From the NCBI GenBank assembly GCA_905479015.1, contig CAJQKV010000022.1, positions 1 to 64,000 of the forward strand: DNA of 64,000 nt, written 5' to 3'. The notes under the pieces are model-generated. The model saw only the letters and a program-made list of their open reading frames with translations, did no database searches and was not told where the DNA came from. Origin of the DNA: an uncultured Cyclobacteriaceae bacterium (GTDB lineage: Bacteria > Bacteroidota > Bacteroidia > Cytophagales > Cyclobacteriaceae). Below are positions 19,028-27,913 of this stretch, piece by piece (position 1 is the first letter of the stretch; each line of letters opens with the position of its first letter). The position numbers were made by a program, and so were the translations under genes.

Positions 19028-19726
19028 ATGATAGACCGTTACACCCTTTCGACCCCTAAAGAGGTATTAGAAAAACATTTCAATGCCTCTTTCCTCATTG
19101 AGTTTATATCTAGGTACAATGCCGCACCGACCCAAGACCTACCCGTCATTACGCAAGACAATACGGCTCATTTTCAATATTTTAAATGGGGATTGATATC
19201 GAATTGGGCAAATAACAAAAAAATGAGCCCTAAATTGTTTAATCTCGATACAGAAACCTTGTCAAAAAAAGCGTCTCATCAAAAAAGTCTGAAATCGCAT
19301 AGATGTCTGATCCCTGTAGATGGATTTTATGTTTGGAAACCTTTCGCCAAAAAGAAAGCTATCCCTTATTTCATTTCTCGTACCGACAAAAAGCCCCTTG
19401 CCATTGCTGGGATTTGGGAAGAAAAAGATGATTTCAATGAAAAGGCAAATCATACCTTTATCATGATCACGCAACATTCCGATGAGAGGATGACCCCTTA
19501 TCAAGAAAACATGCCTTTGTGCTTAGGTGAAAAAGAGATCGCCTCGTGGATGAATGCAGGCACCACGGCTCCCGAAATTGAAGAAATCATCAAAGCAACG
19601 CATTCATGGCCACTTACCGCACATCCGGTCAGTCCACTGATCGCTAACTTAGCAAAGGACTCACCGAGCTTAATTGAACACAGTCAACCTTCAGATCAAC
19701 ACGGTAATTACACCTTATTCCAATAA
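19028..19726 (+). CDS. SRAP (YedK/HMCES)-family protein lacking catalytic residues
   Basis: 232 residues, the normal SRAP length. The fold markers are present: RYNAAPTQ (30-36), KWGLIS, FNLDTET, RCLIPVDGFYVWKP (92-105), HTFIMIT and AHPVS near the end. YedK/HMCES proteins bond to abasic sites in single-stranded DNA through Cys2 and protect them, with Asn75, Glu105 and His160 (E. coli numbering) in the site. Here the start is MIDRY instead of MCGRF, so Cys2 is Ile. The Glu of WFEW is V102, and the His of IHDRRP is Q159; only the Asn (N72) remains. It therefore cannot make the usual thiazolidine crosslink and may be a binding-only variant. Confidence 0.88.
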   Translation: MIDRYTLSTPKEVLEKHFNASFLIEFISRYNAAPTQDLPVITQDNTAHFQYFKWGLISNWANNKKMSPKLFNLDTETLSKKASHQKSLKSHRCLIPVDGFYVWKPFAKKKAIPYFISRTDKKPLAIAGIWEEKDDFNEKANHTFIMITQHSDERMTPYQENMPLCLGEKEIASWMNAGTTAPEIEEIIKATHSWPLTAHPVSPLIANLAKDSPSLIEHSQPSDQHGNYTLFQ

Positions 19727-19898
19727 TAAAATCATATCGCCTAGATCAAAATATTCAGCCTTTTTTAAAGAACATAAAAACCATTTACGTACGGAGTTAG
19801 AGTTAATCAACGCAATGAAGAAAGATGACTCCATGAGATTGCTGGAGTTTGTTGATCGCAAATCATTAGCGATTAATGAAAGGTTAAAAAAAATCTAA
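19674..19898 (+). CDS. Small uncertain reading frame after the SRAP gene
   Basis: A 74-codon frame that overlaps the end of the SRAP gene by 53 bases in another frame. The part after the overlap is rich in Lys and Glu (AFFKEHKNHLRTELELINAM, then LLEFVDRKSLAINERL) and could be a short helical protein. It could also start at the ATG at 19816, giving 27 residues. I do not recognise it, and it may not be translated. Confidence 0.2.
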   Translation: MNTVNLQINTVITPYSNNKIISPRSKYSAFFKEHKNHLRTELELINAMKKDDSMRLLEFVDRKSLAINERLKKI

Positions 19899-19971
19899 TT
19901 TTTTCATTTCATCCCTTTCATCAATAATGCGCTAATTATGTTGTGATGTGGGCAACTTGATAACAACGCTA

Positions 19972-22458
19972 TTAAAAAAGAAGATTCAAAAACATGGTAA
20001 AGGTGAAAGGAACACCGTAGGTATCTATAATTTGATCCCCGGGAACATTGACCGATTGATTCAGTCTTATGTTGGTATAGTTGGTGATATTGAGTAATGA
20101 AAATCCTGTTTGAAAATTCAATTTGTTGATGTCAAAAGAATATTGGGCTGCGGCATCGGCACGAAAATACTTAGATGATATTGGCATCCTTCGATCTTGT
20201 GGCCTATTAGGAAAGCCAGATCCGTAAACATTGCTGATGGTAAACTGCCAAGGATAAAAGTCTAATATGGCCGCAGTTTTCAATTCGTGTTTTTGACTTT
20301 GTGGAGCTCGAAGTTCTTCTTCTTGCCCTTTTGGTTTATTGAACTTTTGAGTTACTTCAGCTAATGAATACGAAAGAATAAATCTATGCCTTAGCATTGA
20401 TTTTTTCAAAAAAACATCTAATCCCTTACTCTTTGCAGATCCCACATTCAAAATTGAATTGAAATTTCGATTGAAATAAAATCTACTCAAACCATTGATG
20501 GTCTTGTAATAACCCTCTACATGCAATTCAAAATTATCAGGACGAAATGCCCAACCCAAAGTATGATGATTAGCATTCAAAACAGGGGTTTCTATGCCAT
20601 CAGCGATTTGCCAAATATCTGATCGATTGACATAATCATCAATAATTGGACTTTTGTTAACAAATTGATTGTATATCCCCCAGCCTAAATAGGCACTCCA
20701 AAGTTTATTAATTTCCCATCTCCCATTGATTCTCGGCTGTAGATAAGTTTGGCTCCTCATATTATCAAAAAAACTGGTCTTGATACCCCAATCTATGTAC
20801 AGACGTGAGTTCCACTGCATTTGGTCATGTACAAAAAGATTAAATCTGGTAAGTGACTGAGATTCATTATTCAAAATATTAAATCCTTTGCTCGAAGAAA
20901 TATAGGTTTGGTTGTTAATGATGGATAAACCTACTTGTAACTGATGAATCCCTTTTGCTGAAAACGCATGTTTCAAACTCAACTTAGCTTCTTCAATAGG
21001 GTTGGTCCACGTATCTTTAATTTCTGGAACTAGGGAATTATCATCCTCATAATAACTTACGTTGAGAACGGCCCGATATATACTTTGTGTTAGCAGGAAA
21101 GATGAATGTCCTCCTTCTGACCATTTTTTAAGGTATTTGATGGCATAACCCGCTTGGTTGGAATTTATATTATTATCTTCAAACGTATTATCTCTGCCCG
21201 ATCTGCCTTCTTTACTCTTAAAAGTTGAGTAATAATCATCCTTGCTCTGCAGATAACTCAAAGAAAGTTCATCACCTCCTTTAAACGTAGTATTAAATTT
21301 GGTATTGAAGTCCGAATAGTCATAATTAGAGTTGATGAAATCATTTTTATCATCATGTTCGGCTGACCAATTTGTAAAATTGAAGTAGGTTTCACGCATA
21401 CCTACTTGTAAGGATGCTTTATTGGAGAATAATGGAATATTTAGTCGCCCACTCGTAAGTTGATTGGTAAGGCTCAGTTCTCCAGTCAACTTGGTTTTGT
21501 CGCCTTGCGTCCCATCAATTACAACAACACCACCCACTCTGTCACCATGTAATACACCGTAGCCGCCCTTGTAAACATTTACATTCTTGACCATGTATGG
21601 GTTAATTCTGCCGATATCATCACTGATACCCCAACTGTTGAACATGGTGATTTCATCGTATGTAACCCTATTTTGACCGCTATAAGAACCCCAAATAACA
21701 AAATCAGTATTCGATTCACCTGCAGCCAATATCCCTGGATATAGCCTCAGATTATTGAAAATTAAATTATTACTCATCCCTGGTGCCAAGGCATTATTGA
21801 CATTATTAAACTGAATTTGACCTATATTTTTTCCTAAATGTGCTTCGCTCTTTTTGTTACTCTCGGCTAAAAACACAGCATCGAGAAGTAGCAAATGAGG
21901 GGCTAATATCAGTTGAATTTCATTTTGGGCAGTCATTACCGTATCCAACTGCTGATAACCCAAGCCCCAAGCAGAAATACTTTCAGAAAAATGAGCTGCT
22001 TGTACCGAAAACTTTCCATTTTCATCTGTTTGAAACTCTTGATCCCCTATCTTAATCAAGCCATAAGGAATTATTTCTTTTGAGGAACTTTCCATTAACT
22101 GACCTTGAAATAAATAAGTTGAGATAGATTGTTTCGATGATAACATAGTCGGATTCGAAAAGAGATATACTTTATTGATCAAACTCACCTCTAGATTGCA
22201 ATGGGCTGCCAACCTATGCATGAGAGTTTCAACAGATCGAAAATTTCCAGTTAATGTAATCTGGCAATTTCTTGAAAAATCAGCATCTATAGATACTTGT
22301 ACCCCATATTGATCATTCAAATCTAGTAATATGTCATTGAGGGGTTGGTTTTGATAATTCAGAGTCCAACCTTGTCCCATAAGGGCGCCCTTACACAACA
22401 AGGAAAAAAAAATCAAAAACACATATTTATTGGACAAAATAATCAAGATATGCGTCAA
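19972..22458 (-). CDS. TonB-dependent receptor with STN domain
   Basis: 828 residues. Signal peptide at about 1-28, then an STN secretin/TonB short N-terminal domain (29-100) that in FecA-type receptors touches the anti-sigma factor. A carboxypeptidase-like beta-sandwich (about 113-190), a plug (NLRLYPGILAAGESNTDFVIWG, then YKGGYGVLHGDRVGGVV) and a beta-barrel ending in TMFLNLLF follow. Its start overlaps the FecR stop by four bases. The STN domain plus the linked FecR/sigma pair indicate ligand-responsive control of its own expression. The substrate is unknown. Confidence 0.92.
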   Translation of the reverse strand: MTHILIILSNKYVFLIFFSLLCKGALMGQGWTLNYQNQPLNDILLDLNDQYGVQVSIDADFSRNCQITLTGNFRSVETLMHRLAAHCNLEVSLINKVYLFSNPTMLSSKQSISTYLFQGQLMESSSKEIIPYGLIKIGDQEFQTDENGKFSVQAAHFSESISAWGLGYQQLDTVMTAQNEIQLILAPHLLLLDAVFLAESNKKSEAHLGKNIGQIQFNNVNNALAPGMSNNLIFNNLRLYPGILAAGESNTDFVIWGSYSGQNRVTYDEITMFNSWGISDDIGRINPYMVKNVNVYKGGYGVLHGDRVGGVVVIDGTQGDKTKLTGELSLTNQLTSGRLNIPLFSNKASLQVGMRETYFNFTNWSAEHDDKNDFINSNYDYSDFNTKFNTTFKGGDELSLSYLQSKDDYYSTFKSKEGRSGRDNTFEDNNINSNQAGYAIKYLKKWSEGGHSSFLLTQSIYRAVLNVSYYEDDNSLVPEIKDTWTNPIEEAKLSLKHAFSAKGIHQLQVGLSIINNQTYISSSKGFNILNNESQSLTRFNLFVHDQMQWNSRLYIDWGIKTSFFDNMRSQTYLQPRINGRWEINKLWSAYLGWGIYNQFVNKSPIIDDYVNRSDIWQIADGIETPVLNANHHTLGWAFRPDNFELHVEGYYKTINGLSRFYFNRNFNSILNVGSAKSKGLDVFLKKSMLRHRFILSYSLAEVTQKFNKPKGQEEELRAPQSQKHELKTAAILDFYPWQFTISNVYGSGFPNRPQDRRMPISSKYFRADAAAQYSFDINKLNFQTGFSLLNITNYTNIRLNQSVNVPGDQIIDTYGVPFTFTMFLNLLF

Positions 22459-23315
22459 TAAATGATCTTTTTTATTCGGTACTTTCTAGCTGTTTCTTTT
22501 TCAAAAGAAAATCCCAAACTATTACATATGATTTTTAATGTAGTATCTGCAGATTTGGCCCGATCAAAGAAACCGGTATAGTAAATATCGCTGTCTATCA
22601 TTTCCATTTGAATATCAATATCATAATGACGCGCCACATCTGCCATCACCTTTGATATAGGCGTAGTATTATAATTAAATTTGCCAAGTCTCCATGCCAT
22701 CACATCGGATTTGGACACTTTATGCTCAATCAATATTTTGTTTGATCCCACTTTTTTTAGATAATCTCCTGGGTTTAAAATTGAGGTGTTTTCAAAATGT
22801 TTTACTTGAACTTTTCCTGTTGCACAAAAAACTTCATATCCACTTTTTCGAGCAAATATATTAAAAGTTGTTCCCAGCACTTCAGTGGCATAACTTCCTG
22901 AGTGAACAGAAAATTTAGAACCTTTTTTCACTTCAAAAAATGCTTCCCCTTGCAGCATAACTTCTCGTTCCATCCACCACCAAATGGGATAATATTTCAA
23001 CTGTGAATCTGCATTCAAGTGAACTAATGATCCGTCAGGTAAATTGTAGCTGATCAATTGGCCCAATTTCACATTAATATTTTTCTCATAAAAGCGAGCT
23101 AATAGGCCCAAACCAAACATAAAAACGATCATGGCCGCTGCACGCAAGAACATTGGATAAATGTAAATTTTTTTTGGTTCATCAGAAGAAACATCATCCT
23201 TTAAATCTAAGGAAGCCCAAATCTCTTCTTTTGTTTTTCCATAATCTATGCTCGATTTAGAAAATAACATTTTCTCCTCATCACTGAACTCATTATTATG
23301 CAAACTGCTTTTCAT
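22455..23315 (-). CDS. FecR-type anti-sigma factor
   Basis: 286 residues. Residues 1-50 form the cytoplasmic sigma-binding part, followed by a membrane segment at about 53-68 (FLRAAAMIVFMFGLGLLARF). The periplasmic FecR domain has YNLPDGSLVHLNADSQLKY, then VMLQGEAFFEVKKGSKF and VLGTTFNIFA, and a C-terminal DUF4974-like domain has VARHYDIDIQ and LKIICNSLGFSF. It would hold the ECF sigma factor and relay a signal from the STN domain of the TonB receptor encoded next. It overlaps both neighbours by four bases. Confidence 0.92.
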   Translation of the reverse strand: MKSSLHNNEFSDEEKMLFSKSSIDYGKTKEEIWASLDLKDDVSSDEPKKIYIYPMFLRAAAMIVFMFGLGLLARFYEKNINVKLGQLISYNLPDGSLVHLNADSQLKYYPIWWWMEREVMLQGEAFFEVKKGSKFSVHSGSYATEVLGTTFNIFARKSGYEVFCATGKVQVKHFENTSILNPGDYLKKVGSNKILIEHKVSKSDVMAWRLGKFNYNTTPISKVMADVARHYDIDIQMEMIDSDIYYTGFFDRAKSADTTLKIICNSLGFSFEKETARKYRIKKIIY

Positions 23316-23830
23316 ACTATTAAGAGTTTTCTTAGATCTTTCAATGCAAAACGCATGCGTTTCTCAACTGCTTTCTCTGAAATCATCAGCCGAGTGGCAA
23401 TATCACCGTAGGTCATGGCCTCCATTCGACTCATAAGGAAGACAGCCCTACGCTTTTCTGACATCATCTTTAACGCATTTTCATATTTTGTCATAAGTTC
23501 ATTGAAGTCTAATTGATTTTCGGTTTCATTAGATTCTAAAGGTTGTTTTAAATTGAGCTGATATTTGTATTCCACTTGTTTTTTTCGATACTCCGAGATC
23601 CAAAGTTCTTTGACCATTTTATAAAGTAATGCCCTTGTCTTGTCACCTTCATAGGAAATTTTCTTTTTCCATACTCTTAAAAAAGCCTCTTGGACGATGT
23701 CTGTAGCCAACTCAGAATCTCCACAACGATAAGTGATGTAATTTCGCAATTCATCAAACCAACGATCAAAGCATTCTTTAAATTTATCTTTCTCCAAGCA
23801 AGCTATAATTAAGCGACATGGCTCATCCAT
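23312..23830 (-). CDS. ECF RNA polymerase sigma factor
   Basis: 172 residues with sigma region 2 (SELATDIVQEAFLRVWKK) and region 4 (MMSEKRRAVFLMSRMEAMTY, then GDIATRLMISEKAVEKRMRF). It is the Bacteroidota FecI-like type, activating the FecR/TonB receptor operon when released by FecR. An upstream lipoprotein gene on the same strand ends 73 bases before it; no consensus promoter was seen in that gap, so it may be read from the promoter at 25195. Confidence 0.93.
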   Translation of the reverse strand: MDEPCRLIIACLEKDKFKECFDRWFDELRNYITYRCGDSELATDIVQEAFLRVWKKKISYEGDKTRALLYKMVKELWISEYRKKQVEYKYQLNLKQPLESNETENQLDFNELMTKYENALKMMSEKRRAVFLMSRMEAMTYGDIATRLMISEKAVEKRMRFALKDLRKLLIV

Positions 23831-23902
23831 GTCGCATTTAATCTAAATATCCTAATTCCTTATCATTGGGAGGACCTCATACGATCCATCCCTATCGTTC
23901 TC

Positions 23903-25066
23903 TTAACAATCCTTTTTTATCTCTTTAAAGTCTTCTTTGGTATCAATTTCAACCTTAATCCCATCGGGATATTCTAAGCTGATAGGAAACACAAATGTGC
24001 CTCTTTCTTTCACCTCAGCATTGGCTTCATGCCAAGATTTTACCGCTGCTCGGTCTTCTTCACTTTCCAAGATGATTAAGGTGCTATCAGGCATCATCAA
24101 GGTAAATGGATAAACTATCTCAAAGCAATCTCCTCTCTTTCCATCTCGATCTTTACCATTTTTACATCCTTCAGCAATAGATTTAAGTTCCCCCTCATCG
24201 CTGATCGTCATTTCAATTCCATCCAAAAGTATATTTATAGGAAATACAAATACACCCTTCTCTTTAACCTCAGGGTGCGCGTCATGCCAGGCTTTAACTA
24301 CTGCTCTATCATCATCGCTCTCTAAGGTAACTAGCGTACTGTCAGGCATTGTCAAGGTAAAAGGATAAACTACCTCAAAGCAATCTCCTCTCTTTCCATC
24401 ACGACCTTTGCTATTTTCACATCCCTCTGCAATAGCTCTAAACTCATCCTCATCGTTGATCGTCATTTCACTTTCTTCAACCAAAATATTCAACGGAAAA
24501 ACGAATAGAGGTCGCTCCTCTTCTTCAGGATTTACCTCATACCAAGCTTTAACTAAATCCCATCCTTCTACATCAGAAATTTCAATCTCCGAAACATCTG
24601 GCATTACTAGCGTAAAAGGATAAACAAAATCAAAGCAATCTTCTAAGGCTCCTCTATTGCCCATTCCCTTTTTTCCACCTCTTCCCCTTTTCTTAGCTTT
24701 AAAGTCTTCGTCTGCAATCAACATTCTACCATCAATATCAAAATAAGCAACAGATTTATTGGCAACCTGTCTTCCCTTATGCTTTCTCAAGTCAACCTGG
24801 TAACCCAACTCTGGAGCTAATTCACTTTTGGAAATATAGTTGCCGCTATAAGTGGTACTAATAGCAATTTTAGAAACCTCCGGCAAGGAGTTCATTGATA
24901 TAATTACTTTATTTTCTACATTTTGAATAGCTGCGATCAACTCCAAATCACTTGTAAAGTCTTTTGTTATCATGGTTTCTTGACAACTCATACAAAACAT
25001 AATCATTGCGATTATAGTAATTTTTGATTTCAAATTTTGGAAGGTGCTTTTTATATTTTTTTTCAT
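23903..25066 (-). CDS. Lipoprotein with three Cys-bracketed repeats
   Basis: An unrecognised exported protein. A frame open to 25090 exists; I chose the Met nine codons in (MKKNIKST) because it gives a normal lipoprotein signal with the FCMSC-Q lipobox. After a unique 115-residue part and a Gly/Lys/Arg-rich linker (KKRGRGGKKGMGNRG) come three tandem units of about 85 residues. Each starts DCF-x-x-VYPFTL-x-MPD, has KAWxEx and FVFPINIL, and ends AEGC. Each unit has one Cys at each end (numbered from 25090: C152/C224, C237/C309, C322/C395), which suggests one disulfide per domain. Units 2 and 3 are close copies. It heads the sigma/FecR/TonB receptor unit. Confidence 0.8.
   Translation of the reverse strand: MKKNIKSTFQNLKSKITIIAMIMFCMSCQETMITKDFTSDLELIAAIQNVENKVIISMNSLPEVSKIAISTTYSGNYISKSELAPELGYQVDLRKHKGRQVANKSVAYFDIDGRMLIADEDFKAKKRGRGGKKGMGNRGALEDCFDFVYPFTLVMPDVSEIEISDVEGWDLVKAWYEVNPEEEERPLFVFPLNILVEESEMTINDEDEFRAIAEGCENSKGRDGKRGDCFEVVYPFTLTMPDSTLVTLESDDDRAVVKAWHDAHPEVKEKGVFVFPINILLDGIEMTISDEGELKSIAEGCKNGKDRDGKRGDCFEIVYPFTLMMPDSTLIILESEEDRAAVKSWHEANAEVKERGTFVFPISLEYPDGIKVEIDTKEDFKEIKKDC
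23906..24637 (-). repeat. Three tandem coding repeats
   Basis: Units at about 24637-24383, 24382-24128 and 24127-23906, each encoding the CF-VYPFTL-MPD domain. Units 2 and 3 are alike at the DNA level, for instance in the segment encoding KDRDGKRGDCFE, so the duplication is fairly recent. Unit 1 has diverged more. Confidence 0.8.
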
Positions 25067-25163
25067 CTGAGAATAATTAAAATTAAACATTATACTAGGA
25101 TACCGCTTTGGAGAAGCTAGACCCTACCTTGATGAAATAAAAAATTAAATTCATTACATAAGG

Positions 25164-25195
25164 CAAAATTATATTATATTTTTTTTCAATTCAAA
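25164..25195 (-). promoter_or_regulatory. Promoter of the repeat lipoprotein/sigma unit
   Basis: On the minus strand, TTTG (25192-25195), 20 bases, then TAATTTTG (25164-25171): an exact match to the housekeeping promoter consensus. It lies about 100 bases upstream of the lipoprotein start. Confidence 0.65.
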
Positions 25196-25400
25196 GGATA
25201 CCTATTTATTGAGTTATATGTTAGGATAAAGTCTGTTTGTATGAAAGATTAAGAATAAAATATACAATTTAGTTGATTGACATTGTATTTGGTTTTTTTG
25301 GTTTAATGAGTAACTCTCAAATCATGAAATGACATTTAATTTGGTTGATTAGCTATTTACAACATATAAATAGTACGCTAAAGATGCTTTCAATGTCCAG
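25196..25400. other. Divergent AT-rich spacer
   Basis: The middle of the 370-base divergent gap between the repeat lipoprotein and fabH. It holds no open frame. The two outward-facing promoters lie at its ends. Confidence 0.5.
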
Positions 25401-25434
25401 TTTTTGAACAATTTAACACCTTTAACTATCTTTG
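25401..25434 (+). promoter_or_regulatory. Promoter of fabH
   Basis: TTTTTG (25401-25406), a 20-base spacer, then TATCTTTG (25427-25434), an exact consensus, 26 bases upstream of the start codon. Confidence 0.75.
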
Positions 25435-25460
25435 TAAATGAAACGCATTAATATACTTCT

Positions 25461-26468
25461 ATGTTCAGATCTAAAATAGCTGGTATTGGCCATTTCTTGC
25501 CAGAAAATATCGTAACCAATAAATCCCTTGAATCTGTTATGGAGACGACAGACGATTGGATTCAAGAACGTACAGGCATTCAAGAAAGACGTTGGGTGGT
25601 TCCTGGAGATGGAAATACTACCTCCTCAATGGGAACAAAAGCTGCCCGAAAAGCGATTAAAAATGCCGAATTAACACCTGATGATATAGATTTTATTGTA
25701 TTTGCCACCCTGAGCCCAGATTATTATTTCCCGGGTCCTGGTGTGATGGTTCAAAAGGAATTAGGTATTAAAGAAATCGGCGCCCTAGACGTTCGGAATC
25801 AATGCTCAGGATTCATATACGGACTTTCAGTAGCTGACCAATTTATAAAAACGGGTATGTACAAGAACATCTTAGTGATTGGTTCTGAACTTCATTCTGG
25901 TGGACTTGAAAAAAGTACTCGAGGTCGTGGAGTAAGTGTCATTTTTGGTGACGGCGCCGGAGCTGTAGTTTTGCAGAGATCAGAAAACATGGAAGCAGGT
26001 ATTTTATCGACCCATTTGCATGCCGAAGGTTTACATGCCGAAGAACTGGCCTTAATTGGGCCAAGTACGGGTCGATGGCTTCCCGAAATCATTGAAACCA
26101 ACGATCCCGAAGATACCAGTTATTACCCCCACATGAATGGTAATTTTGTATTTAAACATGCTGTTATACGATTTTCAGAAGTAATCATGGAAGCCTTGAT
26201 GGCCAATGAACTCAAACCTGAAGATATTGGCATCTTGATTCCGCATCAAGCTAATCTCAGGATCAGTCAATTTATTCAGAAAAAAATGGGCTTAAACGAT
26301 GACCAAGTTTTCAATAATATCATGCATTACGGTAACACAACGGCCGCATCGATACCCATCGCTTTGAGTGAGGCATGGCAAGAAGGGCTCATCACAGAGG
26401 ATAAAATAGTGTGTCTTGCTGCGTTTGGCAGTGGATTTACTTGGGCCTCGGCTTTGATTCGCTGGTAA
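25461..26468 (+). CDS. fabH: 3-oxoacyl-ACP synthase III (KASIII)
   Basis: 335 residues. It joins an acyl-CoA starter to malonyl-ACP to begin fatty acid synthesis. The triad is visible: C115 in DVRNQCSGF, H262 in PHQANLRI, and N292 in YGNTTAAS. MTDDWIQxRTGI-type motifs are present (ETTDDWIQERTGIQERRW). No other fatty-acid gene is adjacent. Bacteroidota often carry several FabH-like proteins, so a specialised starter specificity is possible. Confidence 0.92.
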   Translation: MFRSKIAGIGHFLPENIVTNKSLESVMETTDDWIQERTGIQERRWVVPGDGNTTSSMGTKAARKAIKNAELTPDDIDFIVFATLSPDYYFPGPGVMVQKELGIKEIGALDVRNQCSGFIYGLSVADQFIKTGMYKNILVIGSELHSGGLEKSTRGRGVSVIFGDGAGAVVLQRSENMEAGILSTHLHAEGLHAEELALIGPSTGRWLPEIIETNDPEDTSYYPHMNGNFVFKHAVIRFSEVIMEALMANELKPEDIGILIPHQANLRISQFIQKKMGLNDDQVFNNIMHYGNTTAASIPIALSEAWQEGLITEDKIVCLAAFGSGFTWASALIRW

Positions 26469-26571
26469 CTGTCTGATTAAAGACTCTTTTAAATAATTAT
26501 TATTTTTTTAGCACAGAAAATGATGATAATACATTTAGATATTCTTTAAAATTGGATGTACATTTATAAAT

Positions 26572-27882
26572 ATGCGAGGATTATTCTCCACCACAATATT
26601 TTGTTTACTTTCTTTTCAGTCCTACGCCCAAAGCAGTGATCTCAAAACGATCATTTTGCAGTTGGACAGCATGGTCGATGGACCCGTACAAGGACATTTC
26701 AAAAATAATGTGCTGGCCTTTTCTGGAGAAGTAGTCTCTGGAAAGATGTCAGGACAGTGGCTTTTTTGGAATGGGCAAGGTGTGCTCAAGTCTAACAGCT
26801 TGTATGAAAATGGAAAAAAGGAGGGCGTAGAATACTTATATGACGAAGAAGGCCGTATATTGAGTGAAAGTAATTTTTCTTTTGGCTTGCTAGAGGGTCT
26901 TTATATTGAATATTACGAACTTCTTCGTCCTGCACTGATTGGATATTATGCAATGGGTAAAAAAGATAGTATTTGGACCGAATATTTTCCTTCTGGTGGA
27001 GTCAGTTATACCCAAAATTTCAAATCAAATTTGCAACATGGCCCACAAACCCATTATTATCCAAATCAAGAAATCAGCAGATTAGAATACTACACCTATG
27101 GTATTAAATCTGATCAATGGACGTATTACCACACCAATGGAGCCATAAGTAAAGTTCTTAAGTATGAAAAGGGACTGCTCGACGGCGACTATCAAGAGTA
27201 TTACCCTGACGGAACCAAAAGTGCAAAGGGAACTTATGAATTGGGACTTAAAACGGGGATTTGGCTCAATTTTTATGGGAATAATCAACTTTATTCTATT
27301 GGTACTTATTTCCGCAATGAGAAATCAGGCATATGGAAATACTTTACTGAAAAAGGAGCCATTAACTATGAGGGATTCTTTGAGCATGATTTAAAAACAG
27401 GTCAATGGATTTATTATTACATAAATGGCAGTCTGGAAAGTATTGGTAGTTATCTAAATGATAATAAAGATGGATTATGGGGATTTTTTTATCCCAATGA
27501 CCAGCTCAAGCAGGAACAGACCTGGCGACAAGGAAAACTCTTAGAAGTTTCTGATTATTATTCGATCAAAGGCGAATTATTATTCAAAGGAAATCTAAAC
27601 AATGGCAATGGTAACTATTTTGAGTATTATCCAGAAGGAGAAATAAAACTAAAAGCTAATCTTCAAAATGGGCGTTTCAGTGACCGATATAAAGGCTATC
27701 ATATCAATAGTACGCTGGCCTTTGAAGGGAAAATGGAACGTGGTTTGAGACAAGGCTTGTGGTCATTTTATCATTATAATGGAAGAATCTCCACTACGGG
27801 GTCCTATCTCAATTCTGAGAAAATAGGCCTTTGGAAAGAATACTCCAAATACGGTCGATTATTGAACAGCGTGAAATATTAG
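26572..27882 (+). CDS. Secreted MORN-repeat (YwqK-like) protein
   Basis: 436 residues with a signal peptide (1-20, ending SYA-Q). The rest is an array of about 14 repeats of roughly 23 residues with the MORN/YwqK pattern YYxNGxx-x-x-x-G-x-Y-x-x-GxKxGxWxxY (for example NGAISKVLKYEKGLLDGDY and GTYELGLKTGIWLNFYGN). Automated pipelines call this family toxin-antitoxin system YwqK antitoxin, but there is no toxin partner and the protein is exported, so I do not support that role. It is more likely a surface or periplasmic beta-sheet scaffold. Confidence 0.85.
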   Translation: MRGLFSTTIFCLLSFQSYAQSSDLKTIILQLDSMVDGPVQGHFKNNVLAFSGEVVSGKMSGQWLFWNGQGVLKSNSLYENGKKEGVEYLYDEEGRILSESNFSFGLLEGLYIEYYELLRPALIGYYAMGKKDSIWTEYFPSGGVSYTQNFKSNLQHGPQTHYYPNQEISRLEYYTYGIKSDQWTYYHTNGAISKVLKYEKGLLDGDYQEYYPDGTKSAKGTYELGLKTGIWLNFYGNNQLYSIGTYFRNEKSGIWKYFTEKGAINYEGFFEHDLKTGQWIYYYINGSLESIGSYLNDNKDGLWGFFYPNDQLKQEQTWRQGKLLEVSDYYSIKGELLFKGNLNNGNGNYFEYYPEGEIKLKANLQNGRFSDRYKGYHINSTLAFEGKMERGLRQGLWSFYHYNGRISTTGSYLNSEKIGLWKEYSKYGRLLNSVKY

Positions 27883-27913
27883 GTTTAAATTTTTCTATTC
27901 TAAACCCTGAAAA

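Noticed and set aside
26572-27882. Toxin-antitoxin module
   Set aside because: The YwqK-type repeats occur in an exported protein without a toxin partner.
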